The translations under genes and the position numbers were made by a program. The notes beneath the pieces were generated by a model, which did no database searches, was not told the DNA's origin, and saw only the letters and a program-made list of their open reading frames with translations. A stretch of DNA of 64,000 nt from Magnetospirillum sp. 15-1 (GTDB lineage: Bacteria; Pseudomonadota; Alphaproteobacteria; Rhodospirillales; Magnetospirillaceae): assembly GCF_900184795.1 (NCBI RefSeq), contig NZ_FXXN01000028.1, positions 216,628-280,627 on the forward strand, in the 5' to 3' direction. Each line of letters begins with the position of its first letter. Position 1 is the first letter of the stretch. This document shows, piece by piece, positions 20,863 to 29,408 of the stretch.

Positions 20863-23571
20863 TTATACTGTGGGATCGGGGCCGATCGGGTGTTCCTTCT
20901 GCAGTTCCAGTTCCACCTCGACGATGTCGCCGTCGATGGTCCGGATGGGCAGGAAGCCCAGATGCTGGACGAAGGCCAGCATGCGCTGGTTGTCCTTCAG
21001 CACCTGGCCGACGATGGTCCGGGTACCGCGCGAGCGGCAGTAATCGATCATCTTGACCAGCAGGCGCTTGCCCAGGCCCGAGCCCTTGAGGTCCGAGCGC
21101 ACCACGATGGCGAATTCGGCGGCTTCGTTGTCGGGATCGGTGACGGTGCGTACCACGCCCAGCGTTTCCCGGCCGCCCTCGGCCTTGTCGATCTCGCCGA
21201 TGAAGGCCATCTCGCGGTCGTAGTCGATCTGGGTCAGCCGCGCCATTTCCGAATGGGGCAACTCGTGCACCAGCCCGAAGAAGCGGAAGCGGATGTCCTC
21301 GGGGGTCAGCTTGGATACCAGGATGTGGTGGTTGGGCTCATCCTCGGGCCGGATGGGGCGCAGGAAGGTCTTGCGCCCGTCGGTCATGGTGAACCACTCC
21401 TCCAGCTCCTTGGGGTAGGGGCGGATGGCGAGGCGGTCGGTGCCGGCCTTGGCCGGGGCCACCACCATGCGGGCGTCGAGCGCCAGCACCCCGTGGGCGT
21501 CGGCGAACAGCGGATTGATGTCCAGTTCGACGATCTCGGGGAAGTCGACCACCAGTTGGGACAACTGCACCAGGGCCAGCTGGATGGCCTCCTTGTTGGC
21601 GGGCGGACGGCCGCGATAGCCCTCCAGCAGGCGGGCCACCCGGGTGCGCGAGATCACGTCGGCCGCCAGATTCATGTTGAGCGGCGGCAGGGCCATGGCC
21701 CGGTCGGCGATGACCTCGACGGCGATGCCGCCCTGACCGAACATGATCACCGGTCCGAACACCGGGTCGGTGGCGACGCCGCAGATCAGTTCCTGGGCGC
21801 CGGGGCGCCGCGCCATGCTCTGGACGGTGAAGCCGTCGATGCGGGCGTCGGGATAGACCGTCTTGACCCGCTCCAGCATGGCGTGGGCGGCCTTCTCCAC
21901 CTCGAAGGCGCCCTGCAGGTTCAGCATCACGCCGCCCACATCCGACTTGTGCAGGATGTCGGGCGAGAGAATCTTGAGCGCCACCGGCTCCTTCATGGCC
22001 ATGGCGATCTTGCCGGCCAGGGCCGGGCTGCGCGCCACATGGGTCTCGACGGTGGGAATGCCGTAGGCCTCCAGCACCGCCTTGGCCTCCGGCTCGTTGA
22101 GGGTGCCGCCGCCCTTGGCCAGGGCCTCGTCGATCAGGAAGCGGGCCCGCTTGGTGTCGGGCACGAAGTCGGTCGGCGCCGAGGCCGGGACTTCCATCAG
22201 CAGTTCCTGGTTCCTGCGGTATTCCAGCAGGTGCATGAACGCCTGGATGGCGGCGCGCGGCGTGTCGTAGGTGGGAATGCCGGCGCCGCTGAACAGGTGG
22301 CGGCCGCGGGCCACCGCCTCGTTGCCCACCCAACAGGTCATCACGTTGGCGCGCGGCCGGTCCTTGGCGGTCTTGATGATCGCCGCCGCCACGTCGGTGG
22401 GGTCGGACACCGCCGAGGGAGCGTGCATGACCAGCACGGCGTCCACCGCCTTGGCTTCCGAGAGAATGTTCAGCGTCTTGACGTAGCGGTCGCCGTCGGC
22501 GTCGCCCGAGATGTCGACGGGGTTGCCCGGCGACCAGCCGGGGGGCAGCACCGCCTTCAGCTTGTCGTTCACGTCGTCGGGCAACTGGGCCAGTTCGCCG
22601 CCCATGCCGGCCAGATCGTCGGCGGCGATGACCCCGATGCCGCCGCCATTGGTGAGGACGGCCAGCCGCCGGCCCTTCATGGGCTTGGAGCGGGCCAGGG
22701 TCTCGACCGCGCCGAAGATTTCGTCGATGTCCTGGACGCGCAGCATGCCGGCGCGGCGCATGGCGGCATCGAACACCAGATCCGAGCCGGCCAGCACTCC
22801 GGTGTGGGAGGCCGCGGCGCGCGCGCCTTCCCGGGAACGCCCGGCCTTGATGGCCAGCACCGGCTTGTTGCGGGCGGCGGCGCGGGCCGCCGACATGAAA
22901 TTGCGCCGCTCGCGGATGGATTCCATATAGAGCAGGATGGCGCGCGTGCCGGGATCGCTGCCCAGGTAGTCGAGCACGTCGCCGAAATCGACCCCGGCCG
23001 TGCCCAGATGGATGAAATGGGAAAAGCCGATCTCGCGGGCCCGCGCCCAGTCCAGCACCGCCGTGCACAGGGCGCCCGACTGGGAGACGAAGGCCAGCTT
23101 GCCGGGCAGGACGTTCTCGTGGGACGAACTGGCGTTGAGCCCGATGCCGGGGACCAGGATGCCCATGGAATTGGGACCCAGCAGGCGCATGCCGTACTGC
23201 CGCATGGCCGCCAGGGATTGTTCCAGCATGGTGGAGCCGTCCTCGGCCCGCTCGAGATGCAGGCCGCCGGTCATGACGCAGGCCGCCTTGGTGCCGCGCT
23301 CGCCCAGGGTGCGCAGGATGCCGGGAACGGTGGCGGGCGGCGTACAGATCAACGCCAGATCGGGAGCCTTGGGCAGGCAGGCCACGTCGGGATAGGCGAG
23401 CACGCCCCCCACCGAGGCATGTTCGGAGGTGACCGGCATCACCGGCCCGGCGAACTCGCCTTTCAGCAGATTGCGCATCACCACCGAACCGATACTCTTC
23501 GGCTTGGTCGAGGCTCCGACAACGGCGATGGATTGCGGGCGGAACAGGGACTTCAGATTGCGGGTGCTCAT
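20863..23571 (-). CDS. NDP-forming acyl-CoA synthetase fused to GNAT acetyltransferase (Pat-like)
   Basis: 902 residues. The N-terminal half is a CoA-binding/succinyl-CoA ligase-like acetyl-CoA synthetase module (IAVVGASTKPKSIG; LLGPNSMGILVPG; FVSQSGALCTAVLDWA), followed by an ATP-grasp domain. The last 180 or so residues are a GNAT acetyltransferase with the acetyl-CoA loop RSDLKGSGLGKRLL. This is the architecture of the PatZ/YfiQ and PatA families, which acetylate lysines of acetyl-CoA synthetase and other enzymes. Catalytic activity of the synthetase half cannot be judged from motifs alone. ATG 23571 (MSTRNLKS) has a GGGA site. It is divergent from the MaoC-Pta/AckA operon. Confidence 0.9.
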   Translation of the reverse strand: MSTRNLKSLFRPQSIAVVGASTKPKSIGSVVMRNLLKGEFAGPVMPVTSEHASVGGVLAYPDVACLPKAPDLALICTPPATVPGILRTLGERGTKAACVMTGGLHLERAEDGSTMLEQSLAAMRQYGMRLLGPNSMGILVPGIGLNASSSHENVLPGKLAFVSQSGALCTAVLDWARAREIGFSHFIHLGTAGVDFGDVLDYLGSDPGTRAILLYMESIRERRNFMSAARAAARNKPVLAIKAGRSREGARAAASHTGVLAGSDLVFDAAMRRAGMLRVQDIDEIFGAVETLARSKPMKGRRLAVLTNGGGIGVIAADDLAGMGGELAQLPDDVNDKLKAVLPPGWSPGNPVDISGDADGDRYVKTLNILSEAKAVDAVLVMHAPSAVSDPTDVAAAIIKTAKDRPRANVMTCWVGNEAVARGRHLFSGAGIPTYDTPRAAIQAFMHLLEYRRNQELLMEVPASAPTDFVPDTKRARFLIDEALAKGGGTLNEPEAKAVLEAYGIPTVETHVARSPALAGKIAMAMKEPVALKILSPDILHKSDVGGVMLNLQGAFEVEKAAHAMLERVKTVYPDARIDGFTVQSMARRPGAQELICGVATDPVFGPVIMFGQGGIAVEVIADRAMALPPLNMNLAADVISRTRVARLLEGYRGRPPANKEAIQLALVQLSQLVVDFPEIVELDINPLFADAHGVLALDARMVVAPAKAGTDRLAIRPYPKELEEWFTMTDGRKTFLRPIRPEDEPNHHILVSKLTPEDIRFRFFGLVHELPHSEMARLTQIDYDREMAFIGEIDKAEGGRETLGVVRTVTDPDNEAAEFAIVVRSDLKGSGLGKRLLVKMIDYCRSRGTRTIVGQVLKDNQRMLAFVQHLGFLPIRTIDGDIVEVELELQKEHPIGPDPTV

Positions 23572-23710
23572 GGGAATCCCGATATGGCGGTGAATATCCG
23601 GCGCAGTCAGGAGATTAGTCCTCTTCCATGGTGCGTCGCAACATCTTGTGAAGCTTGCTTGGAAGATCCCCAAAATCCATCCGGTCTTGACCTTAGTCAT
23701 CAAGCGGTCA

Positions 23711-23740
23711 TTGTGCGGCGCGGTGGATCAAGGCTATAAC
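23711..23740 (+). promoter_or_regulatory. Possible promoter of the maoC-pta/ackA operon
   Basis: TTGTGC and TATAAC are 18 bases apart, placing a start of transcription about 40 bases before ATG 23791. The -10 element matches five of six consensus bases but the -35 only three, so the call is weak. It lies in the 219-base divergent region between this operon and the acyl-CoA synthetase gene. Confidence 0.35.
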
Positions 23741-23790
23741 TTCGCAGTGCAATAATATTTCGTCGGTATGAGTCCAAAAGGGGATCGGGC

Positions 23791-25200
23791 ATGGTCGAGA
23801 TGATGGAAAACCGCACGTTCGCCGAGATCAAGGTCGGCGACACGGCAAGCCTGACGCGCACCTGCTCCATGAAGGACGTGGAGCTGTTCGGCGTGGCCAC
23901 CGGGGATCTCAATCCCACCCATTACAGCGTGGAAAGCGCCGAGAAATTCGGCAATCACCGCAAGGTGGTGGCCCATTCCATGTGGGGCGGCTCGCTGCTG
24001 TCGGCGCTGCTGGGCAACGAGCTGCCGGGACCGGGCACCATCTATCGCAGCCAGAACCTGGACTTCGCCGGCGCGGTGGAGGTCGGCGACACGCTCACCG
24101 TCACCGTCACCGTCACCGAGAAGATCGCTCCCGCCGATATCGCCCTGGACTGCAGGGGCGTCAACCAGCGGGGCGAGACGGTGTTTTCCGGCAAGGCCCG
24201 CGTCGCCGCTCCCGCCGAGAAGGTGGTGCAGCCGCGCATGGAATTGCAGGAAGTGGCATTGCGCCGCCGTCACCACGTGTTCGAGGACATCATCGCCCGC
24301 TGCGCCCCGCTGGCGCCCATCTCGGTGGCGGTGTGCCATCCCTGCGATCAGGTGTCGCTGGAAGGCCCGGTGGAGGCCGCCAGGCTGGGCCTCATCGATC
24401 CCATCCTGATCGGGCCGGAAGCCAAGATCCGCTCGGTGGCCAAGGAGTTCAACCTGGACATCTCGGGCCTGCGCATCGTCGATACGGCCCATTCCCACGA
24501 ATCCGCCGAGAAGGCGGTGGCCATGTGTCGCTCGGGCGAGGCCGAGGCCCTGATGAAGGGAAGCCTGCACACCGACGAGATGATGCACGAGGTGGCGTCG
24601 CGCGATAAGGGCCTGCGCACCGCCCGGCGCATCAGCCACGTCTTCGTCATGGACGTGCCCACCTATCCGCGCACCCTGCTGATCACCGACGCGGCCATCA
24701 ACATCTACCCGACGCTCGAGGACAAGGCCGACATCCTGCAGAACGCCATCGAACTGGCCCACGTTCTGGGTGTCGAGGTGCCCAAGGTGGCCATCCTGTC
24801 GGCGGTGGAGACGGTGTACCCGAAGATCAACTCGACCATCGAGGCGGCGGCGCTGTGCAAGATGGCCGATCGCGGCCAGATCACCGGCGGCGTGCTGGAC
24901 GGCCCGCTGGCCTTCGACAACGCCATCAGCGAGGAAGCGGCCAAGATCAAGAAGATCAACTCGCCGGTGGCGGGGCGCGCCGACATCCTGCTGGTTCCCG
25001 ACCTGGAGGCCGGCAACATGCTGGCCAAGCAGCTGTCCTATCTGGCCGACGCCGATGCGGCCGGCATCGTGCTGGGCGCCCGGGTGCCCATCGTGCTGAC
25101 CAGCCGCGCCGACAGCGCCAAGGCCCGTCTGGCGTCCTGCGCCGTCGCCGTTCTCTTCGCCCACGCCCGCCGCGCCAAGGGCGCGGTCGCCGCTCAGTAA
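23791..25200 (+). CDS. Bifunctional enoyl-CoA hydratase (MaoC)/phosphate acetyltransferase
   Basis: 469 residues in two parts. Residues 1-145 are a MaoC/hot-dog hydratase domain with the catalytic Asp-His pair in ATGDLNPTHYS and VVAHSMWGGSLLSALLG. Residues about 160-469 are a phosphotransacetylase/phosphotransbutyrylase domain (PISVAVCHPCDQ; EALMKGSLHTDEMM; HVFVMDVP; GVLDGPLAFDNAIS; LVPDLEAGNML). The fusion is known in alphaproteobacteria and probably moves acyl groups between CoA and phosphate. It sits 14 bases before ackA, so acyl-CoA to acyl-phosphate to acyl-acid plus ATP is a coherent route. ATG 23791 is used; 23803 is an alternative. Confidence 0.92.
   Translation: MVEMMENRTFAEIKVGDTASLTRTCSMKDVELFGVATGDLNPTHYSVESAEKFGNHRKVVAHSMWGGSLLSALLGNELPGPGTIYRSQNLDFAGAVEVGDTLTVTVTVTEKIAPADIALDCRGVNQRGETVFSGKARVAAPAEKVVQPRMELQEVALRRRHHVFEDIIARCAPLAPISVAVCHPCDQVSLEGPVEAARLGLIDPILIGPEAKIRSVAKEFNLDISGLRIVDTAHSHESAEKAVAMCRSGEAEALMKGSLHTDEMMHEVASRDKGLRTARRISHVFVMDVPTYPRTLLITDAAINIYPTLEDKADILQNAIELAHVLGVEVPKVAILSAVETVYPKINSTIEAAALCKMADRGQITGGVLDGPLAFDNAISEEAAKIKKINSPVAGRADILLVPDLEAGNMLAKQLSYLADADAAGIVLGARVPIVLTSRADSAKARLASCAVAVLFAHARRAKGAVAAQ
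24095..24118 (+). repeat. Four tandem TCACCG hexamers inside maoC-pta
   Basis: Four exact head-to-tail copies that encode alternating Thr-Val in a predicted beta strand of the MaoC domain. Any change in copy number would keep the frame. Confidence 0.6.
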
Positions 25201-25214
25201 GGGATACAAGCGAA

Positions 25215-26408
25215 ATGCGTGAAGGTATCCTGGTCATCAATGCCGGCTCGTCCAGCATCAAGTTCTCGCTCTATATCTCCGAGGGGAATGACCCGCCGCT
25301 GCTGTCGTGCAAGGGGCAGGTGGAGGGCATCAACGTCGCCCCCCATTTCATCGCCAAGGCGCCCCATGGCGGCGTACTGAACGAGCAGCGCTGGCCCGAT
25401 CAGCCGAACATGAGTCACGAGGCGCTGTTCAAGTACATGATCGATTGGATCGAGGCCCAGTTGGGCGACGCCGAACTGAAGGCGGCGGGGCACCGCGTGG
25501 TGCATGGCGGCTCGCAGTACTCGCAGCCGCTGCTGGTCACCGACGAGCTGATGGAGGAGCTGGAGCGCCTGATCCCGCTGGCCCCTCTGCACCAGCCCCA
25601 CAACCTGGCTCCCATTCGGGCGCTGACCAAGGTCCACCCCAACCTGCCGCAGGTGGCGTGCTTCGATACCGCGTTCCACCGCTCCAATCCCTGGACGGCG
25701 CAGAGCTTCGCCCTACCGCGCAAGATCACCGGCGAGGGGGTCAAGCGTTACGGCTTCCATGGTCTGTCCTACGAGTATATCGCCCGCCAGCTGCGCAAGC
25801 TGTCGCCGGCGACGGCGCGCGGCAAGGTCATCGTCTGCCACCTGGGATCGGGCGCGTCCATGTGCGCCATCGATGGCGGCAAGAGCGTGGCCAGCACCAT
25901 GGGCTTCACCGCCGTGGAGGGCTTGCCCATGGGGACCCGCACCGGCTCCATGGACGCGGGCGTCATCTTGTATCTGCTGCAGCAAAAGGGCATGACCCCC
26001 AAGGAGGTCGAGGACCTGCTGTACAAGCAGTCGGGCTTGCTGGGCGTGTCGGGCGTCAGCAACGACATGCGGATTTTGCTGGAAAGCTCCGAACCCCATG
26101 CCGCCGAGGCGGTCGAGCTGTTCGTCTATCGCATCGGCCGCGAGATGGGCTCGCTGGCCGCCGCCATGGGCGGTCTCGACTCCATCGTGTTCACCGCCGG
26201 AATCGGTGAGCGCTCGCCCCAGATTCGTGAGAGAGTCTGCCGCCATGCCGAATGGCTGGGCGTCGAGATCGACGAGGAAGCCAACCGGCACGATGCCATG
26301 CTGATCAGCGGTGCCGACAGTCCGGTTTCCGTCTGGGTCATTCCCACCGACGAGGAAATGATGATCGCCAAGCATACCCGCGAGGTGTTGCGGAACTTGC
26401 AGGATTAG
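25215..26408 (+). CDS. ackA: Acetate (short-chain acyl) kinase
   Basis: 397 residues of the acetokinase family. It transfers phosphate between acyl-phosphate and ADP, making ATP in the outward direction. Conserved stretches are VINAGSSSIKFSLY (residues 7-20), GHRVVHGG, RYGFHGLSYEYIA, HLGSGASMCAIDGGKSV, MGTRTGSMDAGV and FTAGIGERSPQIR. The catalytic Arg, His and Asp of the ASKHA fold are within these. The length is normal. The start ATG 25215 is 14 bases after the Pta fusion stop, so the two are co-transcribed. Substrate range (acetate, propionate or butyrate) cannot be decided from sequence. Confidence 0.95.
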   Translation: MREGILVINAGSSSIKFSLYISEGNDPPLLSCKGQVEGINVAPHFIAKAPHGGVLNEQRWPDQPNMSHEALFKYMIDWIEAQLGDAELKAAGHRVVHGGSQYSQPLLVTDELMEELERLIPLAPLHQPHNLAPIRALTKVHPNLPQVACFDTAFHRSNPWTAQSFALPRKITGEGVKRYGFHGLSYEYIARQLRKLSPATARGKVIVCHLGSGASMCAIDGGKSVASTMGFTAVEGLPMGTRTGSMDAGVILYLLQQKGMTPKEVEDLLYKQSGLLGVSGVSNDMRILLESSEPHAAEAVELFVYRIGREMGSLAAAMGGLDSIVFTAGIGERSPQIRERVCRHAEWLGVEIDEEANRHDAMLISGADSPVSVWVIPTDEEMMIAKHTREVLRNLQD

Positions 26409-26510
26409 TTTCTAGACACCACATATGGTATGGCTATTGTGCTTCTGGTCAATTCCCTTGGGAACTGGCACATTGGGGCCATGACAGGAACCAGCCGGGA
26501 CCGATAAGGC

Positions 26511-26894
26511 ATGCGTAAGCTGAAGATTTCCATCGGACACCATGTCCTGCACGTCGATCTCTACGATACCGCCACCGCCGACGCGATCCTGGCGGCGGTG
26601 CCGTTCGAGACCCGCGCCGCCACCTGGCAGGGCGAGATCTACTTTCAGGCTCCTGTTCACGCCGACCGCGAGGATGATGCCCGCGACGTGGTCGAGGCCG
26701 GGGAACTGGCCTTCCGCCATGAAGGCGAGTCCATCGTCATCGCCTATGGCCCGACGCCGTGCTCGGAAGGCGACGAGATTCGCCTGGCGGTTCCCGCCAA
26801 TATTTTCGGCCGTACCGCCGACGCGGTCGCGTTTCTGGCTACGATCGAGGCGGGCGCCATGGTCCGGGTCGAGGCGGCTGTGGAACAGGCGTGA
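26511..26894 (+). CDS. Cyclophilin-like fold protein (DUF369/TM1367-type)
   Basis: 127 residues, all-beta. The N-terminal MRKLKISIGHHVLHVDLYDT, EIYFQAPV and FGRTADAVAFL segments match the small cyclophilin-like family first described from TM1367. These proteins lack the proline isomerase active site of true cyclophilins and have no established function. It starts 102 bases after ackA, and its stop overlaps the next start by one base (TGATG). Confidence 0.75.
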   Translation: MRKLKISIGHHVLHVDLYDTATADAILAAVPFETRAATWQGEIYFQAPVHADREDDARDVVEAGELAFRHEGESIVIAYGPTPCSEGDEIRLAVPANIFGRTADAVAFLATIEAGAMVRVEAAVEQA

Positions 26895-27157
26895 TGGCGT
26901 CCTTGCCTATGATGCGGGTGGTGGTCGCCCTGGCGCTGCTGGCCGGACTGTCGGGGTGCGCCGTTGCCGAGCTGACCGCCCATGGCGTCAAGGAATGGGA
27001 TAAGCGCAATCGCGGTGACCAGGCCAGTCAGACCGCTTCCCAGCCGGCCTCCCAACCCCAGACCCAGGCCCGCGCCGAGGAGGAGCCGCCGCCGCCGGCC
27101 AGCGCCCCGGCTGCGCGCCGCTCGTCGGTGACGGTCGAGGAACTGCCGGCCCGGTAG
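26894..27157 (+). CDS. Small lipoprotein of unknown function
   Basis: 87 residues. The lipoprotein signal MMRVVVALALLAGLSGC ends at a lipobox (LSGC). The mature part is short, with a Gln/Ala/Ser stretch (QASQTASQPASQPQTQA), then Glu-Pro-rich and Ala-Arg residues that look unstructured. The start ATG shares a base with the previous stop. It may be a membrane-anchored adaptor or remnant; the function is unknown. It converges with the cyclic-nucleotide protein, with a 4-base gap. Confidence 0.7.
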   Translation: MASLPMMRVVVALALLAGLSGCAVAELTAHGVKEWDKRNRGDQASQTASQPASQPQTQARAEEEPPPPASAPAARRSSVTVEELPAR

Positions 27158-27161
27158 GTAT

Positions 27162-27821
27162 CTAAAGCTTCCGATGACCCTCGGTGCTCATCACGGTCTT
27201 GAGGCCGACATTGTGGGCGTCGCCTTCCTCCATGATGTGGTCGTGGCGCTTGTCCTTGGCGCGATTGCCGATTTCCGCCAGCTCGGCCACCGCCTTTTCC
27301 ACCTTGTCCAGCGCCGCCAGCATCTCCTCGCCCAGGGGGCGATCCTCGATCAGGTTGGCGTAGCGGCTGACATTGAAGGCGAAATAGCGGATCAGCTTGA
27401 TATTGTCGCGGAAGCTGCGCGGCCGCCGCACGAAGATACGGTGCGAGGTACGGATGTTCTTGATGAACATGTTGACCAGGGCGCGGACGAATTTGTCGGT
27501 GGCTTCCAGCTTGCGATTGAAGATGGCCTGCGGCACGCGGGTGACGGCGCAATCGGTGGCCGCGACGGCGGTGGCCATGCGCTCGGAGCTGTCGATCACC
27601 GCCATTTCGCCGAAAATCTCGCCCGGTCGGATGGTATCCAGTTCCACCCGCTGACCTTCCACCTGCTGGAAGATCATCACCTTGCCCTTTTCCAGGATAT
27701 AGGCGGCATCGCCCGAATCGCCCTGGCGGAACAGGACGGCTCCCGCGGCGACGGCGAGCTTTTCCATCTTGGGTTCGCCGAGTTTGGCCTGCGAGGCGAG
27801 CGGAGCGCTGATTTCGTTCAT
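27162..27821 (-). CDS. Cyclic nucleotide-binding domain protein without a DNA-binding domain
   Basis: 219 residues. Residues about 20-130 form a cNMP-binding (CAP-like) beta-roll: LFRQGDSGDAAYILEKGKVMI, RPGEIFGEMAVIDSSERMATAVA, with the phosphate-binding-cassette motif GEMAVI..ERMATAVA. The canonical Arg-Ser/Thr of the cassette appears as ERMATA, so ligand binding is plausible. After it comes a helical, Arg-rich tail (SHRIFVRRPRSF, then NVSRYANLIEDRPLGEEM) without any helix-turn-helix. It therefore differs from Crp/Fnr regulators. ATG 27821 follows an AGGA. It lies 89 bases downstream of the ALDH gene and may be in the same operon. Confidence 0.8.
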   Translation of the reverse strand: MNEISAPLASQAKLGEPKMEKLAVAAGAVLFRQGDSGDAAYILEKGKVMIFQQVEGQRVELDTIRPGEIFGEMAVIDSSERMATAVAATDCAVTRVPQAIFNRKLEATDKFVRALVNMFIKNIRTSHRIFVRRPRSFRDNIKLIRYFAFNVSRYANLIEDRPLGEEMLAALDKVEKAVAELAEIGNRAKDKRHDHIMEEGDAHNVGLKTVMSTEGHRKL

Positions 27822-27910
27822 GATCCTGGGGGGGAAGGAGCTGAAAGACGCCGAGACTGTGCTCGAATCGCTTCGAGGCCGCAACCGCCAAGACTTGATA
27901 AAGTGTGACA

Positions 27911-29398
27911 TTACTCAAGTTCGAAGACGATTCCCTGAGCCAGCGGCAGTTCATGCCCGTAATTGATGGTGTTGGTGGCGCGGCGCATGTAGGCCTTCCA
28001 GGCATCCGATCCGGATTCGCGGCCGCCGCCGGTGTCCTTCTCGCCGCCGAACGCCCCGCCGATCTCGGCGCCCGACGGGCCGATATTGACGTTGGCGATG
28101 CCGCAATCGCTGCCCGAGGCGGCCAGGAACGTCTCGGCCTCGCCCAGATCGCGGGTGAAGATGGACGAGGCCAACCCCTGCGGCACGTCGTTGTTGAGGG
28201 CGATGGCGTCCTCCAGCCTGTCATGGGCCATGACGTAGAGGATGGGGGCAAAGGTCTCCGACCGCACCAGTTCCGTTTGCCGCCTGACCTCCACCAGGGC
28301 CGGGCGGACATAGAACGCCCCCTCCCAGCCGCCCACCGCAATTCGCTCACCGCCGGTCACGGTGGCACCTGCGGCGCCGGCCTTGGCCAGGGCGTGGCGC
28401 ATGGCTTGATACGCCTTGCCGTCGATCAGCGGCCCCACCAGGGTGGCGGGATCGCGGGGATCGCCCACCCGGACGCGGCCATAGACGGCCTTCAGCCGCT
28501 CCACCAGCCTGTCGCGGACCGAGCGGTGGACGATCAGGCGGCGCAGCGTGGTGCAGCGCTGGCCGGCGGTGCCGGCGGCGGCGAACAAAACGGCGCGCTC
28601 GACCAGATCAAGGTCGGCCGACGGACAGATGATGGCGGCGTTGTTGCCGCCCAGTTCCAGCAGCGAGCGGCCCAGGCGCCGGGCGATGCGCGGTGCCAGC
28701 GCCTTGCCCATGGCGGTGGAGCCGGTGGCCGAGACCAGCGCTACCGCCCGGTGGTCGGCCAGGGCGCGGGCGGTGTCCGCTCCGCCGATCACCACTTGGG
28801 AGAGGCCTTCCGGCACGTCTCCGAACCGCCCGGCGGCCCGCGTCAACAGGGCATTGACGGCCAGGGCGGTCAGCGGCGTCTTCTCCGACGGTTTCCAGAT
28901 CACCGGATCGCCGCAGACCAGGGCCAGGGCGGCGTTCCAGGCCCACACGGCGGCGGGGAAGTTGAAGGCGGTGACGATCGCCACCGGCCCCAGCGGATGC
29001 CAGGTCTCCATCATGCGGTGCCGGGGGCGCTCGGTGCTGATGGTCAGGCCGTGAAGCTGGCGCGACAGGCCGACGGCGAAGTCGCAGATGTCGATCATCT
29101 CCTGCACCTCGCCCAGCCCCTCCTGCAGGATCTTGCCGCTTTCCACGGTGATCAGCAGGCCGAGATCGGGCTTGGCGCGGCGCAGTTCGTCGCCCAGCAG
29201 GCGGATCAATTCGCCCCGGCGCGGCGGCGGAACGTCACGCCAGCGGCGGAAGGCTGCGGTCGCGACGTCAACCACCCCATTGACGTCCGCGGTGGCGGCT
29301 ACCGAGGCGATGACCTCGCCGTGAATGGGGGAGCGAACCTCCAGCGGGCCGCTCGGTGGGGAAAGGCCCAGGCGGGCCAGCAGGCTGGAGACGTCCAT
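27911..29398 (-). CDS. Aldehyde dehydrogenase of the ALDH7 (antiquitin-like) type
   Basis: 495 residues. NAD-dependent aldehyde oxidation; ALDH7 members act on alpha-aminoadipic semialdehyde or piperideine-6-carboxylate in lysine breakdown. The cofactor Asn region is TAFNFPAAVWAWN, the Glu is in LLELGGNNAAII (about residue 247), and the catalytic Cys in GQRCTTLRRLIV (about 282). The C-terminal FGGEKDTGGGRESGSDAWK with MRRATNTINYG is the ALDH7 signature. ATG 29398 has AAGGAGG nearby. It is 10 bases downstream of the TPP enzyme, so the two are co-transcribed. Confidence 0.92.
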   Translation of the reverse strand: MDVSSLLARLGLSPPSGPLEVRSPIHGEVIASVAATADVNGVVDVATAAFRRWRDVPPPRRGELIRLLGDELRRAKPDLGLLITVESGKILQEGLGEVQEMIDICDFAVGLSRQLHGLTISTERPRHRMMETWHPLGPVAIVTAFNFPAAVWAWNAALALVCGDPVIWKPSEKTPLTALAVNALLTRAAGRFGDVPEGLSQVVIGGADTARALADHRAVALVSATGSTAMGKALAPRIARRLGRSLLELGGNNAAIICPSADLDLVERAVLFAAAGTAGQRCTTLRRLIVHRSVRDRLVERLKAVYGRVRVGDPRDPATLVGPLIDGKAYQAMRHALAKAGAAGATVTGGERIAVGGWEGAFYVRPALVEVRRQTELVRSETFAPILYVMAHDRLEDAIALNNDVPQGLASSIFTRDLGEAETFLAASGSDCGIANVNIGPSGAEIGGAFGGEKDTGGGRESGSDAWKAYMRRATNTINYGHELPLAQGIVFELE

Positions 29399-29408
29399 GG
29401 AGCCTCCT

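Noticed and set aside
23734-25209. 491-codon antisense frame across maoC-pta, and a matching 949-codon plus-strand frame across the Pat gene
   Set aside because: Both are His/Gly/Gln-rich, low-information translations that cover real genes with clear motifs on the other strand.
26453-26464. TTCCC-TT-GGGAA between ackA and the cyclophilin-like gene
   Set aside because: Five pairs with a two-base centre cannot form a normal RNA hairpin, and nothing else supports an operator.
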